In this document: piece after piece, positions 1 to 9,116 of the stretch | How positions within the stretch are numbered: the stretch's first letter is position 1 | Layout of the letters: the number at the start of each line of letters is the position of its first letter | NCBI GenBank assembly: GCA_028281945.1 | Contig: JANQIW010000049.1 | Location: forward strand, 1 to 55,235 | Reading direction: 5' to 3' | Source of the DNA: Prochloraceae cyanobacterium PL24a_bin.78 | Lineage (GTDB): Bacteria; Cyanobacteriota; Cyanobacteriia; Cyanobacteriales; JANQIW01 | DNA length: 55,235 nt | Made by a program: the position numbers and the translations under genes | Notes under the pieces: model-generated | What the model was told of the DNA's origin: nothing | Seen by the model: the letters and a program-made list of their open reading frames with translations, nothing else | The model's database searches: none

Positions 1-612
1 CCAAGTTAAAAATTGTTCAAAAAATCCCATTTTTTTTTCTCCATAATTTATTTGAGATATTCCATAATTATAATAATACTTTATACAATAAATTTACTAT
101 TTTTTTTATCTTTTTACAAAACTTAATACACAATAAACCGAATTAAGATTCTATTTAAACCATTATTTTTTTTAATTATGAATTTTAACTACAGATAAAA
201 TATAAAAAATATCTTGATTAAAATTGAAATTCAGATATTAATAATAAGATGTTTATCGACGTAAAAGACTTTATACTAATACTTTTGTCAAGATTATTTA
301 AGTCAGAAGATGATTTGTACAATAAAATAGATAGAAAAGATGAAAAGCTTTTGATTAATAATTTTTCTTTCCCAGAGAAATTTCAATTTTGCATAATTTA
401 TTAAATAGACATTGCTTAAAATTGTTAATTAGTTTCTAAGTAATTTATCAGGAAAAAAGAAAAGTTTTACTCATTTTGAGTTTTTAATTTTTGACAATAG
501 AAATTGTGCTATGGTGATGAGATATATAAAAATATTGCATTAGAAGCGGAATGTAACTTTCTATAATAAATAGATAATCAATTCTATTTTACGGAGAAAT
601 ACCATAACAAAA
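1..612. other. AT-rich spacer without a supported gene
   Basis: No recognisable gene was seen in this stretch. A 51-codon open frame (249-404, +) encodes a Lys/Asp-rich peptide with no family resemblance and no clear ribosome binding site, so it is not called. A TTGACA hexamer lies at 491-496, about 120 bp before the first gene, but no convincing -10 box follows at 16-18 bp, so it is only a hint of a promoter. A GGAG at about 593-596 is rather far (about 16 bases) from the ATG of the next gene. Confidence 0.6.
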
Positions 613-1206
613 ATGCGCGATCGTTTTAATCAATTTTTAGGGAAAACCAGATACGTTGTCTGCCGCCTATTTATCCATTTATCCGGATCTGAAGTTGCAC
701 CACTTCTTGGAATCCTAAACCAGGCAGGAAGAGAAGCCATGGAAGCAGAAGGGGATTTAGAAGTAACAGGAGAAAAACTGGTAGACATTTGCTACAACAT
801 CTTGAACTCACAAATCTACTGGAAAGCCGCCGCCAATGAAGGAGATGTATTTTGGGATGAAGGGGAAGCGGGAGACTACGTCAACGAATTATTCACGGAT
901 TCAGCAGGGCGTTACCTCAGCCAACCAGATTATAGTGCTGCCCTATCAGAGGACGAAGAATTATCATTAAGGGTAACTCAAAATGTCATAGTGATGATTA
1001 CGGTAGCCTTCCAGGGTGAAATACCCGAACTTGAAACCGATCTAGCAAATATGTCAGCATTAGAACAGGGACTAAAGGCTCTAATTAACCTTCATTATAA
1101 TAGGAAATTACGAGCCATACAAGTTCACTTCTCCCCGGCTCAATTGGGAGAAGATTTGAATTACGACCAAATTTTGGAAAATTTTCCAGAATTAATTCCC
1201 TTGTAA
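613..1206 (+). CDS. DUF1517-like cyanobacterial conserved protein
   Basis: A 197-residue soluble protein with no signal peptide or membrane segment. It is mostly helical and acidic. The C-terminal third ends with a pattern (a hydrophobic beta strand, a short P-x-[AQ] turn, then E-x-[FY]-P-E-L at the very end) that I recognise from the C-terminal domain of cyanobacterial and plastid DUF1517 proteins. The usual Gly-rich membrane-anchored N-terminal half of that family is absent, so this is a short, free-standing variant. A central segment with DVFWDEGEAGDYVNELF looks strongly conserved-type. The lipoprotein gene follows 39 bp downstream on the same strand and is probably co-transcribed. Function is unknown. 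The DUF1517 assignment is by eye and moderately sure. Confidence 0.7.
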   Translation: MRDRFNQFLGKTRYVVCRLFIHLSGSEVAPLLGILNQAGREAMEAEGDLEVTGEKLVDICYNILNSQIYWKAAANEGDVFWDEGEAGDYVNELFTDSAGRYLSQPDYSAALSEDEELSLRVTQNVIVMITVAFQGEIPELETDLANMSALEQGLKALINLHYNRKLRAIQVHFSPAQLGEDLNYDQILENFPELIPL

Positions 1207-1245
1207 ATATAATTGTAAATTTTGGAAACTTGAAAAAAGGATTTT

Positions 1246-2100
1246 ATGTTACGTAAAGTTTTAGTAATTTTTATGTGTTTAAGTCTGTGTTTACCCGTAG
1301 TGGCTTGTAGTTCATCTACTCCTAATCAATCTCAAACTAATACTAACGGTAATACTGTAAGCAATCGTCCTCGTTTAACTGAAGGAACTTATCCAGTACA
1401 GCAGGCTACTTATAATGATGCCAATGGAGAATATTCCCTCATGTTATTAAATACCCCTTCAGGTTATCCTCCAGTCTTTGAAACTACCGATTTACAAATG
1501 GCTCGTTTAACTGATGAGGAAATATCTGAAGGAAAAAATACGTATTTAGAAGTAAAAAATGATAGTGCCGTGATGCACTTAACCGAGGACTTTAAGATTG
1601 AATACGTTCATAATGTAACAGAAACCAGAACAGATCCTCAAACAGGTCAACAACAAACCGTTATTGTTCGTCGTGAATCTAATTTTTGGACACCATTTGC
1701 AGGAGCACTAGCTGGACAAGCCATAGGTAGTTTGTTATTCAGACCACAGTATTATGTACCTCCTGTATATAGTTCTGGAGGAATTATGAGAGGTTATGGT
1801 GGTTATGGTAATACTTATGACAGTGCAGTGGAACGCTACCGTAGCAATTACAATTCTTCACCCGCAGCCGTCACTAATCGTCAAACTCTTCGCACCAGTG
1901 GCAATTTGAGAAATAGTTCAAGGAATCAAGCTACCAATAATCGTACAAACCTAAATAACAAGCCTAGTGGTTCCGGTTTTGGTTCGACTAATCTCAATTC
2001 TTCTGGTAATTCTAATCGATCGAAAACTAATAGTGGCAGTCGTTTTGGTAGCGGCGTGCGAACTCCTCGTCGTAGTTTTAGTCGTGGAAGAAGACGCTAA
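1246..2100 (+). CDS. Lipoprotein, Ser/Asn/Gly-rich tail
   Basis: A 284-residue secreted lipoprotein. The N-terminus has a basic start, a hydrophobic core and the lipobox LPVVAC, so cleavage before Cys21 and lipidation are expected. Residues about 40-140 form a soluble domain. A short hydrophobic Ala/Gly patch (about 152-163, FAGALAGQAIGSLLF) is followed by a Tyr/Gly-rich stretch, then a low-complexity Ser/Asn/Arg-rich tail that ends in a run of arginines. An AAGGA lies a few bases upstream of the ATG. It follows the DUF1517-like gene by 39 bp. This architecture is familiar from conserved cyanobacterial proteins of unknown role. An envelope or cell-surface function is an inference from the lipobox and the basic, disordered tail. 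Confidence 0.75.
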   Translation: MLRKVLVIFMCLSLCLPVVACSSSTPNQSQTNTNGNTVSNRPRLTEGTYPVQQATYNDANGEYSLMLLNTPSGYPPVFETTDLQMARLTDEEISEGKNTYLEVKNDSAVMHLTEDFKIEYVHNVTETRTDPQTGQQQTVIVRRESNFWTPFAGALAGQAIGSLLFRPQYYVPPVYSSGGIMRGYGGYGNTYDSAVERYRSNYNSSPAAVTNRQTLRTSGNLRNSSRNQATNNRTNLNNKPSGSGFGSTNLNSSGNSNRSKTNSGSRFGSGVRTPRRSFSRGRRR

Positions 2101-2228
2101 TTTAATTTTTGCGAGAAACTTCAATTAAATTTAATTAGGTAAAGATTAAAACATTAATTTCTTTACCTTTAATTTTTTTTTTCATTACTTATTGAAGATT
2201 ATTTATTACCTATTATTTATTACTTAAA

Positions 2229-4814
2229 ATGGTTGGAATAGTTATTGTTTCTCATAGTGCAAAATTAGCAGGAGGTATTGCAGAATTAGCTCTACAAATG
2301 GCTCAAAATCCTGTTAGTATTGCCATCGCAGCGGGCATTGAAAATCCTGATGATTCTGAGGATGCTAATAATTTTTTAGGTACGGATCCTCTCAAAATTT
2401 GTGAAGCTATTTCCTCAGTTTATAGCGAAGATGGCGTGGTAGTTTTAATGGATTTAGGGAGTGCTATTCTTAGTACTGAAATGGCTTTAGATTTTTTATC
2501 AGAAGAAGAAAAAAATAAGATTAAATTGTGTAGTGCACCTATTGTTGAAGGTACAATTGCAGCAGTAGTTAGAGCATCTATTGGTGGTAATTTAGAGGAA
2601 GTAATTCATGAAGCAACAACGGCTTTAAATCCTAAAATTAGTCAATTAAATACAGCAGAAAATTCAAGTAATTATTTAACAGAAGTAGAAGCAAAAGAAA
2701 CAAATCAAAATTTATCTTTTTCAGCAAAAAAAATCCAAATAACTATTAAAAATAAACAGGGAATTCACGCGCGCCCAGCAGCAAAAATTGTGACAACAGC
2801 CGCTCAATTTACATCAGAAATTACCATCCAAAATTTAACTACAAATTCTCAAATAATTAACGCCAAAAGCATTAACCAAGTAATTACATTGGGGATATTA
2901 CAAGGGCATCAAATTGAAATTTCAGCGTCTGGAATGGATGCCGATGAAGCATTAAACGCATTAAATAAACTGGCCCAAAATAATTTTGGGGAATTAATAG
3001 AAGAAAATTTAGAAGAAAACTTAGAAGAAAGATTAGAAAAAACAATTAACAAAAAAAATACACCAGAAATAAATCAATCCCAAATAAATAAATTAAATCC
3101 TAATATTTCTAATGACATTTCTAATTACATTAAAGCCAATCCAGCATCTCCCGGAATTGCCGTCGGAAAAGCTATTTATTATCAAAGAGAATTCCCAGAA
3201 ATAATTAACGAAACTATAGATAATCCTAGTGAAGAGTGGCAAAAATTACAGCAAGCAATCCAAATATCTAAACAAGAAATTCAAGCTTTAATTACTAACG
3301 ATAATACAGGAGTTTTTCAAGCACATTTATTATTTTTAGAAGATCCAAATATATTAACTCAAACTCATCAATTAATATTTAAAGAAAATTTTTGTGCTGC
3401 TTTTGCTTGGCAAACAGTAATTAAAGATTTAATTATAACTTATGAAAATTTATCCCAACCCTATCTCAAAGCCCGTGCCATAGATATTAAAGATATAGGA
3501 AATCGAGTTTTAAGCTATTTAATAAAACCTTCTATTTCTTTATTGAATTTAACAGAATCAGGCATTATTATTGCTAATGAATTAACTCCTTCAGAAGTAA
3601 GTAAATTTAATCAAAATAATCAAGATAATCAAGTATTAGGAATATGTTTAATTAATGGCAATTCCACTAGTCATAGCATTTTAATTGCAAAGATGTTAGG
3701 AATTCCTGCTATTGTTAATACCCCTGTAGAATTATTACAATTAACATCAGAAACTTTCCTAGGATTAAACGGAGAAACTGGAGAAATTTGGGTTAACCCA
3801 GATGAAAAACAAATTCAAGAATTACAGCAAAAATCAACACCTAAAATCAATAAAACTCACCAAGAAAATAGAACATTACCTATTACAAAAGATGGTAAAA
3901 ATATCAATATAAAAGCCAATATTATTAGCAAAAAAGATGCCAAATTAGCCATAGAATCTGGAGCAAAAGGAATAGGTTTATTACGAACAGAATTATTATA
4001 TCTCGACAATTTAACGCCACCGACAGAAGCACAACAAATAGAAATTTATCAAGGAATTGCTTCAGTTTTAAAAGGATATCCATTGACAATTCGTAGCCTT
4101 GATATTGGTGGTGATAAACCCCTTCCTTTTTTAGATATGCCAACAGAAACTAACCCTTTTTTAGGGTGGCGAGGAATACGTCAAAGTTTAGAATGTTTGG
4201 ATTTATTTACAACTCAATTAAGGGCAATTTTAAAAGCAAGTGATGGGCATAATTTTAGAGTAATGTTTCCCATGGTAACTTCTGTCGAAGAAGTGCATCA
4301 AGCCAAGGGAATTCTTAACAGAATCAAAGAAGAATTAAGGGCAGAAAATCTTCCTTTTCAAGAGGATATAAAAGTAGGCATTATGATAGAAACTCCCGCC
4401 GCTGTAACCATGTCAGATTGTTTAGCAAAAGAAGTGGATTTTTTTAGCATTGGCACTAATGATTTGAGTCAATATATGATGGCTGCCGATCGGACAAATA
4501 CCAAGGTTTCTAAGTTAGCTGATGGTTTTTCTCCTGCTATTTTAAGAAGTATAGCCAAAACGATTACTCAAGCACATAATTTTAATACTTCTGTGAGTGT
4601 TTGTGGAGAATTAGCTAGTGAATCTTTAGCCATACCTATTTTATTAGGTTTAGGAGTAGATGAGTTGAGTGTTAATCCTATATCGATTAATTTTATAACT
4701 GAAGTCATTTCTCAGTTAAAAATGGTAGATTGTCAGGAAATGGCTTCTTATATTTTAAAGCTAGATTCGATTAATGCAGTAAGAGAAGAACTTTCTAAAT
4801 TTATTTATTCTTGA
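2229..4814 (+). CDS. dhaM: DhaM-HPr-Enzyme I fusion (PTS phosphoryl donor of dihydroxyacetone kinase)
   Basis: An 861-residue triple fusion. Residues 1-135 are the EIIA-mannose-like DhaM domain, with phospho-acceptor His9 in IVSHS. Residues about 168-255 are HPr, with His180 in GIHARPAAK and an AKSI motif corresponding to the HPr regulatory-serine region. A charged Glu/Leu linker leads to Enzyme I (about 302-861), with phospho-His482 in NSTSHSILIAK, the PEP-binding motifs RSLDIGGDKPLPF and GTNDLSQYMMAADRTN, and the late VCGELA cysteine motif. All three phosphorylation histidines are present, so the chain PEP to EI to HPr to DhaM looks intact within one polypeptide. The partners DhaK and DhaL are encoded at 7807-8874 and 7074-7703 on the opposite strand. 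No EIIB/EIIC sugar permease is in the window, so the role is probably to phosphorylate the DhaL-bound nucleotide. Identity is sure; the physiological substrate is inferred. Confidence 0.95.
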   Translation: MVGIVIVSHSAKLAGGIAELALQMAQNPVSIAIAAGIENPDDSEDANNFLGTDPLKICEAISSVYSEDGVVVLMDLGSAILSTEMALDFLSEEEKNKIKLCSAPIVEGTIAAVVRASIGGNLEEVIHEATTALNPKISQLNTAENSSNYLTEVEAKETNQNLSFSAKKIQITIKNKQGIHARPAAKIVTTAAQFTSEITIQNLTTNSQIINAKSINQVITLGILQGHQIEISASGMDADEALNALNKLAQNNFGELIEENLEENLEERLEKTINKKNTPEINQSQINKLNPNISNDISNYIKANPASPGIAVGKAIYYQREFPEIINETIDNPSEEWQKLQQAIQISKQEIQALITNDNTGVFQAHLLFLEDPNILTQTHQLIFKENFCAAFAWQTVIKDLIITYENLSQPYLKARAIDIKDIGNRVLSYLIKPSISLLNLTESGIIIANELTPSEVSKFNQNNQDNQVLGICLINGNSTSHSILIAKMLGIPAIVNTPVELLQLTSETFLGLNGETGEIWVNPDEKQIQELQQKSTPKINKTHQENRTLPITKDGKNINIKANIISKKDAKLAIESGAKGIGLLRTELLYLDNLTPPTEAQQIEIYQGIASVLKGYPLTIRSLDIGGDKPLPFLDMPTETNPFLGWRGIRQSLECLDLFTTQLRAILKASDGHNFRVMFPMVTSVEEVHQAKGILNRIKEELRAENLPFQEDIKVGIMIETPAAVTMSDCLAKEVDFFSIGTNDLSQYMMAADRTNTKVSKLADGFSPAILRSIAKTITQAHNFNTSVSVCGELASESLAIPILLGLGVDELSVNPISINFITEVISQLKMVDCQEMASYILKLDSINAVREELSKFIYS

Positions 4815-4831
4815 AACCTATGTATATAACG

Positions 4832-4860
4832 AACCTAAAATAGGTTACTCTAAAAAAGAG
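4832..4860 (+). terminator. Two small hairpins after the dhaM fusion
   Basis: A perfect inverted repeat AACCTA-AAA-TAGGTT (4832-4846) is followed at once by CTCT-AAAAA-AGAG (4848-4860) and then ATTTT. Both stems are short and weak, so this is at best a leaky terminator or an mRNA-stability element between the dhaM fusion and the GNAT gene. Confidence 0.35.
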
Positions 4861-4898
4861 ATTTTAATAAAACAATTATAAAAATAATAAAAATAACC

Positions 4899-5837
4899 AT
4901 GAATATTGAAATTAGTTCCCTGAAAGAAAAAGATCTTCAAAAAGCAGAAATCCTTTTAAAACTTGCTTTTAGCACATTTTTAAAACTACCCAACCCTATA
5001 GAATTTGCTAATGGTGCCCAATATTATAAACGATGGTATAATAATTCCTCATTTGCCTTTGCCGCCAAAAAAGAAAATAACCTAGATAATGAACTAATAG
5101 GTTATGTAATTTTAGTTAAATGGGGAAGTTTTGCTGGATTAGGTCCCATCGTAACCCATCCTGATTATTGGAATCAAGGGATAGCTTCACAATTAATGAA
5201 AGCAGCTTTAGCCAAATTTGAAGAATGGGGCATAAAACAAACGGGACTTTGCACCTATGCCAATAGTCCTAAACACATATATTTTTATGGAAAATTTGGT
5301 TATGCACCCAGATTTTTAATTGCTCTCTTTAGTAAATTTATTCCTAATACTCAACAAATCCTTAAAGCAAAAAGGTATTCTCAATTATCTAACCAACAAC
5401 AGCCAGAATTTTTAACAGCAGCTTATCAATTTACCGATAAAATTTATGCAGGATTAGACTTACGTTGGGAAATTGAGGTAGTAAATCAACATTCCCTTGG
5501 AGATACCCTTTTTCTTTGGGAGAATGAAACACTAATAGGATTCGCTATTTGTCATTATGGTAAAGTATCGGAAGCACAAACCAATACTTGTTATATTAAA
5601 TTTGGTGCTGCTAAATCATCTGAAAGTTTCCAAAAATTAGTTAATGAATGCGAAATATTCACTAAAACTGTAAATATGGAATCCCTCGTAGCAGGAGTAG
5701 ATACCGCTTGTGAAGCGGCCTATCAAATAATGTTAAGTAAAAATTATGCTATTAAAAGTCTTATGGCTTCAATGTACAAACCTAATCAAATAAATTATAG
5801 TAGGCCAGATACTTATATTCTCAACGATCTACGATAA
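4899..5837 (+). CDS. Tandem GNAT-family N-acetyltransferase
   Basis: A 312-residue cytoplasmic protein. Residues about 1-150 form a typical GNAT fold: the acetyl-CoA pyrophosphate-binding motif A is visible as HPDYWNQGIASQLMKAAL (the Q/R-x-x-G-x-A element is NQGIAS), followed by a late strand and an FYGKFGY element like motif B. The second half (about 165-312) has the spacing of a degenerate second GNAT domain without a clear CoA loop, which fits the double-length GNAT class. The substrate cannot be predicted. It lies 84 bp downstream of the dhaM fusion on the same strand and converges with the ThDP enzyme gene, so co-transcription with dhaM is possible but separated by weak hairpins. Confidence 0.8.
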   Translation: MNIEISSLKEKDLQKAEILLKLAFSTFLKLPNPIEFANGAQYYKRWYNNSSFAFAAKKENNLDNELIGYVILVKWGSFAGLGPIVTHPDYWNQGIASQLMKAALAKFEEWGIKQTGLCTYANSPKHIYFYGKFGYAPRFLIALFSKFIPNTQQILKAKRYSQLSNQQQPEFLTAAYQFTDKIYAGLDLRWEIEVVNQHSLGDTLFLWENETLIGFAICHYGKVSEAQTNTCYIKFGAAKSSESFQKLVNECEIFTKTVNMESLVAGVDTACEAAYQIMLSKNYAIKSLMASMYKPNQINYSRPDTYILNDLR

Positions 5838-5866
5838 TCATTTTCCTAAAATTATTTTTTAGTAAA

Positions 5867-7003
5867 TCAACTCATCAAATCCCTCAAACGTTGAGCAACT
5901 TCAGGAGGAGTAACATGAGGGCGAGGTAAATTATCATCTACTCCCGGCTTTATTTTAACATGAACAAAAGTTAATTTCTCAAAAGCAGAATCTATCTCCT
6001 CTTTAACTTCATCCAAAGTAGTAGCAAAAGCAACTTTTTCATAACCACAAGCAGCGGCAATAGCACAAAAATCCACCGACGAAGACACAGTAGACTGACC
6101 ACCAGTAGACTCGTGAACCTGATTATCCAGTAAAATGTGTAATAAATTACGTGGGCGTTCATAACCAATAGTAGCTAAAGCACCCAAACGCATTAAAGCA
6201 GCACCATCACCATCCACAACAATTACCCTTCTTTTAGGTTGACTAAGGGCAATACCTAGACCAATACTAGATACACAACCCATGGAACCCACCTGATAAA
6301 GTTGATTATTTTTATCCCCAAGAGCATATAATTCACGACCAGCATAACCAGTTGTTGCTAAAAGTATATCTTCTTGTACAGTATTCGATTGAACTAATTT
6401 AATCATTTCCTTACGACTAAACTTACCTTCTTCATGAATATAGGGTTTTGTTGAAGGAATAGACAAAGCTTTTAAACCTAATAAAGAATTACCATTAGGA
6501 GATTCAAGAGAACCTTTTTGAACAATTAATCCATAAGGACTATTATTAGCCTTCATATATTCCACAGCACGAGTTAAAGTAGGTTCAATTTCCTCTACTT
6601 GAGTAGGAAAAAGTTCCCAAGGAATATTCATTAGATCAAATAAACCAGGAGTAATTGCTCCCATGAGTTCATGTTGTGCCTGATCAAATTCTCTATCTGG
6701 TTGCCCACGCCAAGTAACTAATAAAAGAATAGGTATTTTAAATGTTTGATTCAAGGAGGTTAAAGGATTAACTGCATTACCAAAACCTGAATTTTGAAAC
6801 ATAGCCACACTAGGAATTCCCCCTAATTGGGCACCAGAGGCAATGGCTACGGCATCCCCTTCATTTGTAGCCCCTACATAGCTAACATCAGGGGAATCTA
6901 TCGCCTGATTAATCAAAGATGTAATATAAGAACAAGGTACTCCTGCGAACAAACCAAAACCTTTTTTTGTTGCTATATTAATAAATTCTTCTGCTTTTAT
7001 CAT
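5867..7003 (-). CDS. Phosphonopyruvate decarboxylase-like ThDP enzyme
   Basis: A 378-residue thiamine-diphosphate enzyme with the domain order of phosphonopyruvate decarboxylase (AepY/Ppd) and the fused sulfopyruvate decarboxylase ComDE. The N-terminal PYR domain carries the cofactor-activating glutamate (Glu48 in GATNEGDA). The C-terminal PP domain carries the ThDP/Mg signature (GDGAALMRLG followed about 20 residues later by LLDNQVHESTGGQS). In the known pathway the enzyme turns phosphonopyruvate into phosphonoacetaldehyde, pulling the unfavourable PEP mutase reaction forward. No PEP mutase or phosphonate gene is in this window. It is instead the last gene of a dhaK-dhaL-decarboxylase run on the - strand, 70 bp after dhaL. 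It may therefore act on another 2-oxo acid. Family assignment is firm; the substrate is open. Confidence 0.85.
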   Translation of the reverse strand: MIKAEEFINIATKKGFGLFAGVPCSYITSLINQAIDSPDVSYVGATNEGDAVAIASGAQLGGIPSVAMFQNSGFGNAVNPLTSLNQTFKIPILLLVTWRGQPDREFDQAQHELMGAITPGLFDLMNIPWELFPTQVEEIEPTLTRAVEYMKANNSPYGLIVQKGSLESPNGNSLLGLKALSIPSTKPYIHEEGKFSRKEMIKLVQSNTVQEDILLATTGYAGRELYALGDKNNQLYQVGSMGCVSSIGLGIALSQPKRRVIVVDGDGAALMRLGALATIGYERPRNLLHILLDNQVHESTGGQSTVSSSVDFCAIAAACGYEKVAFATTLDEVKEEIDSAFEKLTFVHVKIKPGVDDNLPRPHVTPPEVAQRLRDLMS

Positions 7004-7073
7004 TTTATTTACAATTTATTTTTTCTACAGTTAACTTTTGAATTACTTCAATCTCTCAATTTGAATTCTTCCT

Positions 7074-7703
7074 TTAGTTTTCTAAGACTTTTAATAGACT
7101 TTTTAGCATTAGATAAGTGGAAGTAGCTCCAGGATCTTGGTGTCCTATACTTCTTTCTCCTAAATAACTGGCACGTCCTTTTCTTGCTACCAAAGGAATT
7201 GTGTTTTTCATACCATTTTCAGCCGCCGTAACTGCTTCCTTCATAGCATCAATCAGACTTTCTCCTTCAGATATTTTCTCTTTATATCTAATAATAGCAG
7301 GTTCAAGAGCATCAATCATTGTTTTATCATCTAAATTTGCTTTGCCTCTTTGTTTAACACCATCTAAACCAATTTGGAATAAATCCCCTAAATCTTTAGA
7401 ATTTAAATCCTCCTTATTTGCAGTAACAGTACTTGCCTTGAGAAAAAAAGTACCATAAAGAGGTCCACTTGCCCCTCCAACACTAGAAATTAAAGTCATA
7501 CTTATGGTTTTCAATATAGTACCAATATCCTTATCCTCAACAGTAAGTAATTTTTCCTTCACCTTAGAAAATCCTCGATTCATATTTATTCCATGATCTG
7601 CATCTCCAATAGCCGAATCCAATTCAGTTAAATATTCCTTATTTGTGGCAAGAACATTAGCAAATTCATCTAACCATTGAATAATTTGTTTTTTCGTAAT
7701 CAT
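7074..7703 (-). CDS. dhaL: Dihydroxyacetone kinase subunit DhaL
   Basis: A 209-residue nucleotide-binding subunit of the PTS-type dihydroxyacetone kinase, of family-typical length. The Mg-ADP site is visible near the N-terminus as LDSAIGDADHG, with aspartates 29, 34 and 36 as the expected metal ligands. GGASGPLYGTFF and the C-terminal GRASYLGERSIGHQDPGA motif are also present. In characterised systems DhaL keeps ADP tightly bound, is re-phosphorylated by DhaM, and passes the phosphate to dihydroxyacetone held on DhaK. The gene lies between dhaK (103 bp upstream) and the ThDP enzyme (70 bp downstream) on the same strand. The matching donor is the fusion protein at 2229-4814. Confidence 0.95.
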   Translation of the reverse strand: MITKKQIIQWLDEFANVLATNKEYLTELDSAIGDADHGINMNRGFSKVKEKLLTVEDKDIGTILKTISMTLISSVGGASGPLYGTFFLKASTVTANKEDLNSKDLGDLFQIGLDGVKQRGKANLDDKTMIDALEPAIIRYKEKISEGESLIDAMKEAVTAAENGMKNTIPLVARKGRASYLGERSIGHQDPGATSTYLMLKSLLKVLEN

Positions 7704-7806
7704 AATCTTATTTTTTCAATTTTGATTTAAAATACCAACAATATAATAATTAATATTAGATAAATCTTGAAATAATTGAACTTATTATTCATTATTTAGA
7801 TTAAAC

Positions 7807-8874
7807 TCACCAACGGAAAGAAGGTGTTTTTACAGAAGCATCCCATAACTTAACCAATTCATCATCCATTTTCAATAAAGTAATAGAGCAACCTTGCATT
7901 TCTAAAGAAGTAATATAATTACCCACCAAATTACGAATAATTTTCAAACCTTTTTTATCACAAATTTCAGCCAACTTACGATAAACAATAAATAATTCAG
8001 GAAGAGGAGTTCCCCCCATACCATTCACAAAAGCTAAAATATGATCACCATTTTCTAAAGAAGTATCAGTTAATTCCACATCAATCCACTCATTTTTTCC
8101 CTCATCCCACTCTCTTAAAACACGATTATAACCATAATCTTCAATAATAGAAACTGCCAACATCTCGGTAATTTCATCAGCAGACTTTAATTCTAATCGC
8201 TGTCTTCCTGGTTCCCCGTGAATACCAATTCCAAATTCTATCTCATTCTCTCCTATATCAAATAAAGTAGTTCCTTTAGCAGGGGTAATACAAGAGGTTA
8301 AAGCCATTCCCATACTGCGACCATTAAGATTAATTTTGCGACATAAATCTGCTAATTGAGTGAGATTATATTGAGCTTCAGCTCCAGCACCAACTATTTT
8401 TGCTGCTAAAACAGAAGTGCCTACCCCTCTACGGCCTTGAGTATAAAGACTATCCTTAACAGCCACATCGTCATCAATAATAATATTGCGTACCCGAATA
8501 CCTTCCGAGATAGCTAATTCCATAGCCATTTCATAATTCATCACATCTCCACTATAATTATTTACCATATAAAGAACCCCTTCTCCAGAGTGAACTAATT
8601 TAGCCGCTTCTAACATTTGATCAGGAGTAGGAGCCGTGAACACTTCCCCAGGGCAAGCAGCATCTAGCATTCCATAGCCAACACAACCAGTATACAACGG
8701 TTCGTGTCCACTTCCACTACCAGAAATTACTGCTACTTTTCCTTTGATAGGAGCATCAATTCGATAAACGAAATTAGGATCGTAATTTACTTTAATTAAA
8801 TCAGGATAAGCCGCGCCAAGTCCAGCCAAACTTTCTTTAACCACATCTTCTGGTTTATTAATTAACTTTTTCAT
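7807..8874 (-). CDS. dhaK: Dihydroxyacetone kinase subunit DhaK
   Basis: A 355-residue substrate-binding subunit of full length. The N-terminal GSGSGHEPLYTGCVG contains His57, and Asp110 lies in NNYSGDVMNY; these match the general acid/base residues of the family. His219 in GIGIHGEPG matches the histidine that forms the covalent hemiaminal with dihydroxyacetone. Product: dihydroxyacetone phosphate, feeding glycolysis and the Calvin cycle. It is the first gene of the - strand run dhaK-dhaL-ThDP enzyme. The start at ATG 8874 fits family length, although no strong Shine-Dalgarno is seen. The divergent spacer to the methyltransferase gene (8875-9116) probably holds promoters for both directions. 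Confidence 0.95.
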   Translation of the reverse strand: MKKLINKPEDVVKESLAGLGAAYPDLIKVNYDPNFVYRIDAPIKGKVAVISGSGSGHEPLYTGCVGYGMLDAACPGEVFTAPTPDQMLEAAKLVHSGEGVLYMVNNYSGDVMNYEMAMELAISEGIRVRNIIIDDDVAVKDSLYTQGRRGVGTSVLAAKIVGAGAEAQYNLTQLADLCRKINLNGRSMGMALTSCITPAKGTTLFDIGENEIEFGIGIHGEPGRQRLELKSADEITEMLAVSIIEDYGYNRVLREWDEGKNEWIDVELTDTSLENGDHILAFVNGMGGTPLPELFIVYRKLAEICDKKGLKIIRNLVGNYITSLEMQGCSITLLKMDDELVKLWDASVKTPSFRW

Positions 8875-9116
8875 TTTTTCAAACTTTTTTCATAATTTTT
8901 TTTGTTTCTAATTTTTTATTAAACATCTTTTGAGGGCAAATTCAATTTTTTTTTAAATTTCTTAACAAAGAATAATAGATCTTTAAATAAAATCTTACCT
9001 TTAAAATTGATTTTAGATTTCTTAATACAGATTTAAGGTGATTTATGTTATCCTAATATGGAAACAAATTTTATTTTTAATCACCCTAATATACACAAAA
9101 TTCAAAAAAAATAATT

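Noticed and set aside
249..404. 51-codon open frame in the first spacer
   Set aside because: No ribosome site, no recognisable homology and random-looking, AT-driven amino acid use.
5867..7003. Phosphonate biosynthesis cluster
   Set aside because: Only the decarboxylase-like gene is present; no PEP mutase, transaminase or phosphonate transferase gene nearby.
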